Of a stretch of 64,000 bases of DNA, positions 7,992 through 14,843 are shown one piece after another. The position numbers and the translations under genes are program-made. Each line of letters opens with the position of its first letter. Within the stretch, counting starts at the first letter, position 1. A model generated the notes under the pieces. It did not search any database. It saw nothing but the letters and a program-made list of their open reading frames with translations, and was not told the origin of the DNA. This DNA is from RGIG5579 sp045541915. Lineage in GTDB: Bacteria; Bacillota; Clostridia; Oscillospirales; SIG627. The DNA is taken from NCBI GenBank assembly GCA_045541915.1, contig JAZQJZ010000007.1, forward strand, positions 1 through 64,000, written 5' to 3'.

Positions 7992-9380
7992 TCACAGCGC
8001 AAATCCGGAGCTCAATCGGAAGGAGACCTCAGAGCCGGCCTGCTCGTCCATCTGGCTTTTGATCAGCCAGCGACGAGAAGAAGAGATCACAATCATTTCG
8101 TAATAGCTTCCCTTCCATACCACACTGTCCAGAACTCCGGTGAAAAGCCCGTCCTCCAGATCACAAAGCTCCAGCGCATCCGGCTGGATGCGGAAGGTAG
8201 CCTCATCGCCTTCCCCGTAGGTCTTGGCAGTGGGAAGCAAAACGCTTTCCCCGTCAACGGAAAATTCTGTGAATCCCTCTTCGTTGGTTTGGGAAAGAGC
8301 CTTGGCCTGAATGCAGTTTGCCGTATCGGGGAACATCCGTTTCATAATGTGAATGTTTTCGGGGGCAACTTTCATTCCGATGGTCTCCCCGGCTTCCACA
8401 CAACGGGTGGAATGAATGATCCACTGTTCGCCGCCGCAAGAAACGGTCATTTCATAGTGCACGCCCTTAAAGAGGCTGGCTTCCACAAATCCGTCCACCA
8501 TCCCCTGACCGGCAGGGACGATCTCCACGTCCTCGGGACGGATGACAACGTCCACCTGTTGACTGGGTCTGGGGTCCACACAGTCAAATACCGTTCCGCA
8601 AAGGAGCACCTTTCTGTCTTCCTCCATGGAGGCATCGAAAATATTACTTTCGCCAATGAAATCAGCAACAAAGGCGTTGGCCGGTTCATTGTAGATATCC
8701 TGGGGCGAGCCGATCTGCTGAATGGTGCCGGATTTCATGACCACAATGGTATCGCTCATGGTCAAGGCTTCTTCTTGATCATGGGTCACGTATAAAAAGG
8801 TGATGCCGGACTGGCGATGAAGATTCTTCAATTCCAGCTGCATATCCTTTCTCAGCTTCAGATCCAAAGCGCCCAAGGGCTCATCCAAAAGAAGGAGCCG
8901 GGGCATATTAACCAGTGCACGGGCAATGGCAACTCTCTGCTGCTGGCCACCGGAAAGCTTGGAAATGGGTCTTCTTTCATATCCCTTCAAGTCCACCATT
9001 GCCAGCATTTTTCTGACCTTTTGGCGGATCTCCTTTTCCGGGGTCTTTTTTATGCGCAATCCGAATGCCACATTTTCAAATACATTCAGATGCGGAAAAA
9101 GAGCATATTTTTGAAAAACGGTGTTGATCGGTCTTTCGTGGGCGGGCGTTTCCAGAAGGCTCTTGCCCTCAAAGAAAACATTGCCGGAATCCGGGGTTTC
9201 AAATCCTGCGATACATCGCAAAATGGTGGTTTTTCCACAACCGGACGGGCCCAATAAGGTGACAAATTCCTTGTCCCGAATGGTCAAATTCACGCTTTTC
9301 AAAATTTGCTCGTTATCAAACGATTTGCAAAGGTCTTCCAGACGAATGAGTACATCTGCTCCGGAGACGCATTTTTCCAT
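7992..9380 (-). CDS. potA: Polyamine ABC transporter ATPase PotA with two TOBE domains
   Basis: The nucleotide-binding subunit of the polyamine importer, 462 residues compared with about 370 for typical PotA. Walker A (GPSGCGKT, residues 44-51), the signature LSGGQQQR (142-149) and Walker B (LLLLDEP, 162-168) are intact. The extra length is a second TOBE-like module: FKGVHYEMTV near residue 305 and WKGSYYEMIV near residue 430 are clearly repeats of one another. GAGGAGGT precedes the ATG at 9380. It leads an operon driven by the TTGACA/TATCAT promoter at 9452-9480. Confidence 0.95.
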   Translation of the reverse strand: MEKCVSGADVLIRLEDLCKSFDNEQILKSVNLTIRDKEFVTLLGPSGCGKTTILRCIAGFETPDSGNVFFEGKSLLETPAHERPINTVFQKYALFPHLNVFENVAFGLRIKKTPEKEIRQKVRKMLAMVDLKGYERRPISKLSGGQQQRVAIARALVNMPRLLLLDEPLGALDLKLRKDMQLELKNLHRQSGITFLYVTHDQEEALTMSDTIVVMKSGTIQQIGSPQDIYNEPANAFVADFIGESNIFDASMEEDRKVLLCGTVFDCVDPRPSQQVDVVIRPEDVEIVPAGQGMVDGFVEASLFKGVHYEMTVSCGGEQWIIHSTRCVEAGETIGMKVAPENIHIMKRMFPDTANCIQAKALSQTNEEGFTEFSVDGESVLLPTAKTYGEGDEATFRIQPDALELCDLEDGLFTGVLDSVVWKGSYYEMIVISSSRRWLIKSQMDEQAGSEVSFRLSSGFAL

Positions 9381-9451
9381 TTATCTACCTCCTCACTGGT
9401 ATGCTCCTTCTGATGAAAACAAAGGAATGCATCGCAAAAAATTGCAAGATA

Positions 9452-9480
9452 ATGATACACATTTTAGGGGAAAATGTCAA
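9452..9480 (-). promoter_or_regulatory. Promoter of the pot-alaS-holA operon
   Basis: Minus-strand TTGACA (9475-9480) and TATCAT (9452-9457) with a 17-base spacer, about 70 bases upstream of potA. Confidence 0.7.
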
Positions 9481-9558
9481 GAAATCCGGCTCTTTTTTTT
9501 CGCACTTTTTCCCCTTGCTTTTTTGGGGCGGATTTTTCCTCTTTTTTCCCCCGTCTCC

Positions 9559-9587
9559 TTGACACCGAAAAGGAAAGAAATTATAAT
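9559..9587 (+). promoter_or_regulatory. Consensus promoter at the start of the ppi operon
   Basis: TTGACA (9559-9564) and TATAAT (9582-9587) with a 17-base spacer, a perfect housekeeping match. Transcription should begin near 9594, which is the ATG of the next gene. Confidence 0.8.
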
Positions 9588-9593
9588 GATAAT

Positions 9594-9929
9594 ATGCTGA
9601 AAAAACTTTATCAAAAACTGTTCCCCGAACGCTATTACGCTTCCCCCGCTTATCGAAGAGAAGCAGCAGCAAAATATGACAGCAAACTGCTCAAATGCGT
9701 CACTGAACGGCTCGAAACCGGGGATATCGTGCTTTGTAAGGATGCCTATATTTGTGTGAAATCCGGCTGGGTCTTCGTCAACAGCGAGACCGAGTCTATT
9801 TTCAAATGTCAGGACGATCAGGTCTCCTCCGGAGAATTGATGAGCCATGACGGGGTGATCTTCACCGGATACGATGAAATTTATGGAAAGGAAAGAAGTA
9901 TCATTTGCTACTTCAAATATTATCGATGA
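9594..9929 (+). CDS. Uncharacterised 111-residue protein
   Basis: A short soluble protein with a basic N-terminus (MLKKLYQKLFPERYY) and a predicted beta-rich body. I recognise no family. The start at 9594 is the only ATG early in the frame and coincides with the expected transcription start of the promoter at 9559-9587, with no Shine-Dalgarno sequence. It may therefore be translated from a leaderless mRNA, or the true start is a downstream non-ATG codon. Its stop overlaps the ATG of the cyclophilin lipoprotein (ATGA), so it is the first gene of that operon. Confidence 0.6.
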   Translation: MLKKLYQKLFPERYYASPAYRREAAAKYDSKLLKCVTERLETGDIVLCKDAYICVKSGWVFVNSETESIFKCQDDQVSSGELMSHDGVIFTGYDEIYGKERSIICYFKYYR

Positions 9930-10594
9930 ATACAATCAAACGTCTTTTTGCCCTGGTGCTCTGCACCCTTATTTTATTTGCTTTTTCCTCTTGCGGCAAG
10001 GAGGAAGAGGCCGAGCCCACCTCTCTTCCGGAAAACTTCCAGCGGAGCGAGGAGGTCACAGATCTTGTTTGCATTCAGATGGATACGGGAAAATACATCG
10101 TGGTGGAGCTGTATCCCGACATTGCCCCCATCACCGTGGAAAACTTCCAGAAGCTGGTAAAAGAAGATTTCTATGACGGTCTGATCTTCCATCGCGTCGT
10201 CAAAGACTTTATGATCCAGGGCGGCTGTCCCAAGGGCAATGGCACCGGTGATCCCGGCTGGAGCATCAAGGGAGAGTTTTCCTCCAACGGCGTGGAGAAT
10301 GATCTGAAGCACACCCGCGGCGTTCTTTCCATGGCAAGAGGCGAGGATCCCGATTCTGCCGGAAGCCAGTTTTTCATTATGCACAAGATCGCCCCTCACC
10401 TGGATGGCAATTACGCTGCCTTTGGCAAGGTGGTCAGCGGCATTGACGTGGTGGATGAGATCGCCTGTACCCTGGTGGCAGGAGAAACCCCCGTTGCCAA
10501 GCAAGTGATGAAGGAAGTCTTCTTTGTGACCGATTCCAACCGGGCAAATGGAAACGAAACCACAGAAAATCAAACTGTAACGGCTGAAACATAA
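9926..10594 (+). CDS. Cyclophilin-type peptidyl-prolyl isomerase lipoprotein
   Basis: A 222-residue PPIase. The N-terminus is a lipoprotein signal with lipobox FAFSSC, so Cys22 or thereabouts would be lipidated and the enzyme anchored outside the membrane. The cyclophilin core has the expected FHRVVKDFMIQGG, and GSQFFIMH plus HLDGNYAAFGKV segments that build the proline-binding pocket. A Gln/Glu/Thr-rich tail ends the protein. It overlaps the upstream gene by four bases, and a cytoplasmic paralogue follows after 11 bases. Likely role: folding of secreted proteins. Confidence 0.93.
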   Translation: MNTIKRLFALVLCTLILFAFSSCGKEEEAEPTSLPENFQRSEEVTDLVCIQMDTGKYIVVELYPDIAPITVENFQKLVKEDFYDGLIFHRVVKDFMIQGGCPKGNGTGDPGWSIKGEFSSNGVENDLKHTRGVLSMARGEDPDSAGSQFFIMHKIAPHLDGNYAAFGKVVSGIDVVDEIACTLVAGETPVAKQVMKEVFFVTDSNRANGNETTENQTVTAET

Positions 10595-10605
10595 GGAGAA
10601 ATAAA

Positions 10606-11118
10606 ATGGCATTTGTAAAAAGCGAAGAAAAAACCAATTTTGTAAAATTTGTGATGGAAAACGGTGACGAAATGGTGGCCAAGCTGTATCCGGATGTAGC
10701 CCCCATCACCGTGGAAAACTTTCAGAAGCTGGTGGATGGCGGATTTTATAACGGTCTGATCTTCCACCGAGTGATCTACGGCTTTATGATCCAGGGCGGT
10801 TGCCCCAAGGGCATCGGCACCGGCGGCCCCGGCTGGACCATCAAGGGAGAATTTTCCGCCAACGGTGTGAAAAACGATTTGAAACACACCCGTGGCGTTC
10901 TTTCCATGGCAAGAAGCCAGGCTCCCAATTCTGCCGGAAGTCAATTTTTCATTATGCATCAAAACGCTCCTCACCTGGACGGAAGCTATGCCGCTTTCGG
11001 CGAATTGGTGGAAGGAATCGAAGTGGTGGATACCATCGCTCAGGTGCAAACGGACTTTTCCGATCGCCCTGTCCTGGATCAAAAGATCGCAGCTGCATTT
11101 TTTGTAAAGGAAAACTAA
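10606..11118 (+). CDS. Cytoplasmic cyclophilin (peptidyl-prolyl cis-trans isomerase)
   Basis: A 170-residue cyclophilin without signal peptide, closely related to the lipoprotein just upstream: both share FHRV..GFMIQGGCPKG, GEFS.NGV.NDLKHTRGVLSMAR and GSQFFIMH. The two probably arose by tandem duplication, one copy gaining or losing the export signal. The ATG at 10606 has AAGGAG seven bases upstream. Active-site Arg in FHRV and the Phe-containing core are present, so activity is expected. Confidence 0.94.
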   Translation: MAFVKSEEKTNFVKFVMENGDEMVAKLYPDVAPITVENFQKLVDGGFYNGLIFHRVIYGFMIQGGCPKGIGTGGPGWTIKGEFSANGVKNDLKHTRGVLSMARSQAPNSAGSQFFIMHQNAPHLDGSYAAFGELVEGIEVVDTIAQVQTDFSDRPVLDQKIAAAFFVKEN

Positions 11119-11141
11119 ATCACCAAAGGAAAAAAAGCAAC

Positions 11142-12053
11142 ATGCAACAGTTTGACCGAGAGCGCGGAACCTGCGTTGCCCTTGGAAATTTTGACGGGAT
11201 TCACCTTGGCCACCGCGCCATCATCAGCGGGTGCGCCCTGGCCGGAAAAAAGAGCAGACGCGTTTCCCTGGTGTGGAGTTTCCGCCGACATCCCGAACAT
11301 ATTCTCAAGAATAATTTTTCCTCCGGGAACATTATTTCCGTGGAAGACAAAGAGATCATTTTGAAAGAAATGGGCATCGACCGGCTGATCCTGGCGGATT
11401 TTGAGCGAGTACGCGATCTTTCCCCGGAGCAGTTCTGCCGCCAGATTCTGGTGGGGCAGCTTTGCGCAAAGGAAGTTTTCTGCGGCTTCAATTTCCGTTT
11501 CGGAAAAGGAGGAGAGGGCGATGCCCAATTTCTCCGGGAATGTTTGGAAAAGATGGGGGTAACGGTAACCGTTTTTGATCCGGTCTGCCTGGAGGGAGAT
11601 GTGGTTTCCTCTACCCGGATCCGCACCCTTCTTTCTCAAGGGGAGATGGAAGCGGCCGGTGCGCTTTTAGGGCGCCCCTATTTCATCCGCTTTCCCGTGC
11701 TTCACGGCAAGCATTTGGGCACCAAGATCGGCTTTCCCACCGTCAACCAGGCATTTCCAGAGGAATATGTGATTCCCAAAAAAGGGGTCTATGCCGTCCG
11801 AATGAATTTTGAAGGTCAGCACTATCCTGGCGTTTGTAACATCGGAAGCCGGCCGACGGTGGATCAGGACAATGTGATCCTGGCCGAAACCAATTTATTT
11901 GACTTTTCCGGAGATCTGTACGGGAAGGAAGTCCAGGTGGAATTTTTCCACTTCATCCGTCCTGAACAGAAATTTTCCTCGTTAGAAGAATTGATCCGGC
12001 AAATTGCAAAGGACCGCGAAAGCGCCCGTTTGTGGTGGAAGGAGAATCTATGA
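11142..12053 (+). CDS. ribF: Bifunctional riboflavin kinase / FAD synthetase
   Basis: A 303-residue RibF. The N-terminal FMN adenylyltransferase domain has GNFDGIHLGH near residues 15-24 (HxGH nucleotidyl-transfer motif) and SSTRIRTLL near residue 155. The C-terminal flavokinase domain has GTKIGFPTVN and GVCNIGSRPTVD with the conserved Thr/Asn pocket. It converts riboflavin to FMN and FAD. The start at 11142 follows AAAGGAAAAAA. Its stop overlaps the next ATG in an ATGA arrangement. In many Firmicutes ribF follows truB or rbfA; the context here differs. Confidence 0.95.
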   Translation: MQQFDRERGTCVALGNFDGIHLGHRAIISGCALAGKKSRRVSLVWSFRRHPEHILKNNFSSGNIISVEDKEIILKEMGIDRLILADFERVRDLSPEQFCRQILVGQLCAKEVFCGFNFRFGKGGEGDAQFLRECLEKMGVTVTVFDPVCLEGDVVSSTRIRTLLSQGEMEAAGALLGRPYFIRFPVLHGKHLGTKIGFPTVNQAFPEEYVIPKKGVYAVRMNFEGQHYPGVCNIGSRPTVDQDNVILAETNLFDFSGDLYGKEVQVEFFHFIRPEQKFSSLEELIRQIAKDRESARLWWKENL

Positions 12054-13777
12054 AAAAAAGGCTTGTAACCGTTCTGTGCAGCCTTCTTGCGGCATTTTTC
12101 TTGATGCCGTCTTTTTCTGTGTTCGCCAAAGCGCCCGAACCGCCGGAGGTGACCTGTACCGCCGCTGTCCTCTATAATCTGGAGACCGAGGAGGCCTTAT
12201 TTGAAAAAAATATGGATTCCCGGTTGAATCCTGCCGCCTTTACCAAGCTGATGACCGCACTTTTGGCCTTTGAATACCGCCAGGAGCACGGAAATGTGAC
12301 CGTTACCGTAACGGAGGAGATGCTCTCTTCCGCCGGTGGCACCTCCATGAAGCTAAAAGCCGGAGAGATCATTGCGTTTGATTCCCTTCTTTCGGGGCTT
12401 GTGGTGCAAAATGCCAACGATGCGGCTTTGGTTCTGGCTTCGGTGGTAGGTGGCAATATTTCCTCCTTTGTGGAAATGATGAACGAAAAAGCAAAGCAAA
12501 TGGGGATGGAGCATACCTATTATGCCAATCCCACCGGCACCGACTCGGCGGTGATGCACACCACCCTGAAAGACACGCTCCTTCTGGCAAAGGCCATTTA
12601 CAAGGTAAATGACTTTATGGTTCTGAGCGAAATGGAAAGCGTCACCATCCCCAAGACCAATCTCACCGAAGAAAGAAAATATACCAATAAAAATGCCCTG
12701 GTTCCCTATTCCTATGTTACCGATTATTATATGGAAGATGTACGGGGTCTGGTGGCAGGCTATACCCAGGGAGCCGGCTACTGCGTGGGCGCCATCCGTC
12801 AAAAAGGCAACTGCACCAATCTGGTCCTGATCTCCGGCGGCATTGACCGTAGTGAAAAGCAGAACGGAACGGATATTTCCTCCTATCGCGAGGCAAAAGC
12901 GCTCTTGGAATGGGGCGAAAACTCCTTTTCCATTCAAAATGTCATTTTCCCCGGCACCATCATTTGTGAAAAAGGGGTGCGACTGGGCGCCGGCGTGGAC
13001 CATATGATCTTAGTCACCGGAGAAGAGCTGCGCGCCCTACTCCCCTCTGATATTGATCTAAAAGAAGAGATTCAATACGAAATTCATACAGAACACGATA
13101 CCTTCACCGCGCCCATCATTGAAAAAAAGCAATACGGAACCCTGGATTTGGTCTATGAAGGACGGGTACTCGGCACCGTTTCCCTGGTAGCTCAAAGCGG
13201 AATCGGCCTATCCCGCTGGCTTGTGGTATGGGATGCCATCACCGGCTTTTTCTCCCAAGGGCCGGCGCGGGTCATTCTCATTCTGTCCATTGCGGCAGTG
13301 GTTATTTATATTTTGGTACTCATTGGAATGGTCTGGCTGCAATACATCCGAACAAATCGGGAAAAAGCAATGATCATCGCGGAGATCAACCAGCAGGAAA
13401 ATCTGCGGATGCAAAAGGTTCGCCGTGAAGAAAGAGATGCCTCCCGCGCCAGAAGACGACTGGTCAGAGGTGCTCTCCGCGAGGGCTTCCGTGTACTCTC
13501 CGGCGAGGCAGAGGTGATGGATCCCAAGAAGAAAAAATCTCCCGCTCATAGCAAAGCCGTTGCCAAGGTTCCCGAAAAGTATCGAAGAAGCACCCCCTCA
13601 GGTCAACCGTCTCTTCAAAAAAGACCCGGCTCTGCCCCCACTCCTCGCACCGGTCACTATCAGGTCAGCCGTCCCGGCAGTGCCAAATCCACCACCAGGA
13701 ATCAGGCCCCCTCCTCCCCGGAGCGTTACCGCACCGGACGAAAGCCAAATGGCCCTTCTCAAAAACAAAAGAAGTGA
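12050..13777 (+). CDS. DacF-like penicillin-binding protein homologue lacking catalytic motifs
   Basis: A 575-residue protein with the overall fold order of D-alanyl-D-alanine carboxypeptidases: signal peptide (1-26), peptidase S11 domain (about 35-270), C-terminal beta domain, a membrane helix (about 405-430) and a long basic, proline-rich cytoplasmic tail. All three active-site motifs are altered. The SxxK position reads A63-F-T-K66, SxN reads N121-A-N123, and KTG reads V235-A-G237. Activity as a carboxypeptidase is not expected. A C-terminal helix with a cytosolic tail of about 145 residues is unusual for DacF, which ends in an amphipathic anchor. A scaffold or sensor role is inference. 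Its start overlaps ribF (ATGA), after GGAAGGAG. Confidence 0.8.
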   Translation: MKKRLVTVLCSLLAAFFLMPSFSVFAKAPEPPEVTCTAAVLYNLETEEALFEKNMDSRLNPAAFTKLMTALLAFEYRQEHGNVTVTVTEEMLSSAGGTSMKLKAGEIIAFDSLLSGLVVQNANDAALVLASVVGGNISSFVEMMNEKAKQMGMEHTYYANPTGTDSAVMHTTLKDTLLLAKAIYKVNDFMVLSEMESVTIPKTNLTEERKYTNKNALVPYSYVTDYYMEDVRGLVAGYTQGAGYCVGAIRQKGNCTNLVLISGGIDRSEKQNGTDISSYREAKALLEWGENSFSIQNVIFPGTIICEKGVRLGAGVDHMILVTGEELRALLPSDIDLKEEIQYEIHTEHDTFTAPIIEKKQYGTLDLVYEGRVLGTVSLVAQSGIGLSRWLVVWDAITGFFSQGPARVILILSIAAVVIYILVLIGMVWLQYIRTNREKAMIIAEINQQENLRMQKVRREERDASRARRRLVRGALREGFRVLSGEAEVMDPKKKKSPAHSKAVAKVPEKYRRSTPSGQPSLQKRPGSAPTPRTGHYQVSRPGSAKSTTRNQAPSSPERYRTGRKPNGPSQKQKK

Positions 13778-13784
13778 AAACCTG

Positions 13785-13814
13785 AAAAAGCCCTTGACAA
13801 AAGGGCTTTTTTTT
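13785..13814 (+). terminator. Intrinsic terminator after the DacF-like gene
   Basis: A stem AAAAGCCCTT / AAGGGCTTTT with loop GACAA is followed by a run of T. The loop contains part of the -35 box of the next promoter, so terminator and promoter overlap. Confidence 0.85.
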
Positions 13815-13822
13815 GTTATACT
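13794..13822 (+). promoter_or_regulatory. tRNA promoter embedded in the upstream terminator
   Basis: TTGACA (13794-13799) and TATACT (13817-13822) with a 17-base spacer. The -35 box spans the terminator stem and loop, and the spacer is its descending arm and T-run. Confidence 0.75.
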
Positions 13823-13845
13823 TTTTCCTGCAAATTCTCGTATAT

Positions 13846-13922
13846 GGGCCTTTAGCTCAGTTGGTCAGGGCAGCCGGCTCATAACCGGTCGGTCCGGGGT
13901 TCAAGTCCCTGAAGGCCCACCA
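13846..13922 (+). tRNA. tRNA with anticodon CAT, probably tRNA-Ile2
   Basis: A 77-base tRNA with encoded CCA. The acceptor stem GGGCCTT / GAGGGCCC-type pairing, D-arm, anticodon loop CTCATAA and T-loop TTCAAGT are complete. The GGGCCTTTAGCTCAG body and CTCATAACC loop resemble the lysidine-modified tRNA-Ile2 of Firmicutes more than elongator tRNA-Met, but the sequence alone cannot decide. Confidence 0.9.
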
Positions 13923-13940
13923 GTTCTCTTTTTTCAATAT

Positions 13941-14016
13941 AGGGGTATAGCTCAGTTGGTAGAGCAGCGGTCTCCAAAACCGCGTGCCCAGGGTTCAAGT
14001 CCTTGTGCCCCTGCCA
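13941..14016 (+). tRNA. tRNA-Trp (anticodon CCA)
   Basis: A 76-base cloverleaf with acceptor AGGGGTA / TGCCCCT, anticodon loop TCTCCAAAA giving CCA, T-loop TTCAAGT and encoded 3' CCA. Its last 19 bases (13998-14016) recur exactly at 14422-14440. Confidence 0.95.
13998..14016 (+). repeat. tRNA-Trp 3' end, left copy of a direct repeat
   Basis: The 19 bases AGTCCTTGTGCCCCTGCCA close tRNA-Trp and are repeated identically at 14422-14440. A duplicated tRNA 3' end is the classic footprint of integration at a tRNA gene, so this is a candidate attachment site. Confidence 0.7.
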
Positions 14017-14017
14017 C

Positions 14018-14052
14018 AAAAAAGCCTAACACGAAAGTGTTAGGCTTTTTTG
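14018..14052 (+). terminator. Terminator of the tRNA pair
   Basis: AAAAAAGCCTAACAC gaaa GTGTTAGGCTTTTTT, a stem of 14-15 bp closed by a GAAA loop and a T-run directly after tRNA-Trp. Confidence 0.92.
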
Positions 14053-14254
14053 AACGATGTGTTCCCTTGCGGGAACGTGATGCGCGCTTTGTGCGTGATG
14101 TTTGCTTCGCAAGTGATGCACGCTCCGCGCGTGAGTCGGAACACATCACATCACTTTGCACCGAAGGAGCAATCCATCGCTGTGCCGTAGGCACAACATC
14201 ACTGCGGCAAAGCCGCAACTTCACTTTCTTCTATGACACCACGAAAGTGGTGTC
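14053..14254 (+). repeat. Hairpin array 1 with GTGATG / CATCAC linkers
   Basis: At least eight short perfect or near-perfect hairpins follow each other: 14061-14076, 14083-14095, 14101-14113, 14119-14131, 14155-14172, 14181-14195, 14204-14216 and 14235-14254. On the left half the linkers are GTGATG (77-82, 95-100, 113-118) and GTGAGT; on the right half they are the complement, CATCAC or ACATCAC. GATGTGTTCC (14056-14065) also pairs with GGAACACATC (14138-14147). The last hairpin (GACACCAC gaaa GTGGTGTC then TTTTG) looks like a terminator. No convincing gene lies in the segment. Confidence 0.8.
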
Positions 14255-14270
14255 TTTTGTTTTGCTATGA

Positions 14271-14313
14271 GTATATGGTTTGAACCCGCAGGCACGCGGA
14301 GCGTGTCCACGGG
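14271..14313 (+). repeat. Conserved block closing hairpin module 1
   Basis: A 43-base block beginning GTATATGGTTTGAA and ending GCGTGTCCACGGG, recurring with few changes at 14649-14691 after array 2. It can itself fold (ACGC gga GCGT inside CCCG / CGGG). Confidence 0.75.
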
Positions 14314-14324
14314 GGAATCGCAAG

Positions 14325-14421
14325 AAAAAGCCACGTTGTGGCTTTTTCGCAGTGAGTCTACAGCCGACACCCGCTGAAAGCGAGCCGAACGGCGAAGCTC
14401 GAAGCGTTGGTGTCAATGTCC
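14325..14421 (+). repeat. Two hairpins at the end of module 1
   Basis: AAAAAGCCAC gtt GTGGCTTTTT (14325-14347) is a perfect stem with a T-run. A longer imperfect stem (ACACC CGCT ... AGCG TTGGTGT, about 14368-14414) contains an inner GCGAGC / GCTCG pairing. They lie between the conserved block and the second copy of the tRNA end. Confidence 0.6.
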
Positions 14422-14440
14422 AGTCCTTGTGCCCCTGCCA
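14422..14440 (+). repeat. tRNA-Trp 3' end, right copy of a direct repeat
   Basis: An exact 19-base copy of the tRNA-Trp 3' end including CCA, with no tRNA body upstream. It marks the junction between modules 1 and 2. Confidence 0.75.
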
Positions 14441-14441
14441 A

Positions 14442-14476
14442 AAAAATAACGACTCTTCCGAGTCGTTATTTTTTTA
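14442..14476 (+). terminator. Second tRNA-type terminator
   Basis: AAATAACGACTC ttcc GAGTCGTTATTTTTTT directly after the copied tRNA end, in the same position as the terminator of tRNA-Trp but with an unrelated stem sequence. Confidence 0.85.
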
Positions 14477-14477
14477 T

Positions 14478-14642
14478 CCAAGCCGAAGGCTTGGTATGGT
14501 ATCCGCGTTAGCGGGATGGAATCAGTTTGCAAGGCAAACTGTATGGTATCAAGGTATATATTTTTTCTTCGGCTTGATTCCATACAACACTACGTGTTGA
14601 TTCCATACCACCTGCGGTGGATTCCATACACGGCGTTGCCGT
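14478..14642 (+). repeat. Hairpin array 2 with GTATGGTATC / GATTCCATAC linkers
   Basis: Seven hairpins: 14478-14494, 14501-14517, 14523-14541, 14549-14577 (long loop), 14586-14598, 14608-14620 and 14630-14642. The left linkers are GTATGGTATC (494-503), GGATGGAATC (514-523) and GTATGGTATC (541-550). The right linkers are GATTCCATAC at 576-585, 599-608 and 620-629, the reverse complement of the left ones with one mismatch each. The segment is thus a large palindrome whose linkers can pair across the centre while the small hairpins branch off. Confidence 0.85.
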
Positions 14643-14648
14643 GATTTC

Positions 14649-14691
14649 GTATACGGTTTGAATCCTGGGCGCGCGGGAGCGTGTCCACGGG
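14649..14691 (+). repeat. Conserved block closing hairpin module 2
   Basis: Second copy of the 43-base block (GTATACGGTTTGAA ... GCGTGTCCACGGG). The remaining bases to 14790 hold no gene; they are AT-rich with a few A- and T-tracts. Confidence 0.75.
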
Positions 14692-14790
14692 CGGCACAAT
14701 ACTGTTTTCAAGCGGCGCAAAAACGAAAAAAGCGAAAATTTTATCTTGCAAAAAGGGGAACAAAAAGCGAATATTGTTCCTCTTTTTGTA

Positions 14791-14819
14791 TTGTCTTTTT
14801 TTTCTTTCTTTGGTAAGAT
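14791..14819 (+). promoter_or_regulatory. Promoter of the propeller-protein gene
   Basis: TTGTCT (14791-14796) and TAAGAT (14814-14819), spacer 17, 25 bases upstream of the start codon. Confidence 0.5.
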
Positions 14820-14843
14820 GAAAGAAAAAACGAGGTAAAATTG

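Noticed and set aside
13846..13922. Elongator or initiator tRNA-Met
   Set aside because: CAT anticodon allows it, but there is no initiator C-A mismatch at the acceptor end and the body is closer to tRNA-Ile2. Left as probable Ile2.
13952..14416. Open frames over tRNA-Trp and hairpin array 1 on both strands
   Set aside because: They translate tRNA sequence and hairpin repeats, have no ribosome sites and carry repetitive, low-complexity protein. The segment is non-coding.
14053..14652. CRISPR array
   Set aside because: Repeats are 6-10 bases, invert in the middle, and the units between them are self-complementary hairpins of 11-20 bases. No cas gene is nearby.
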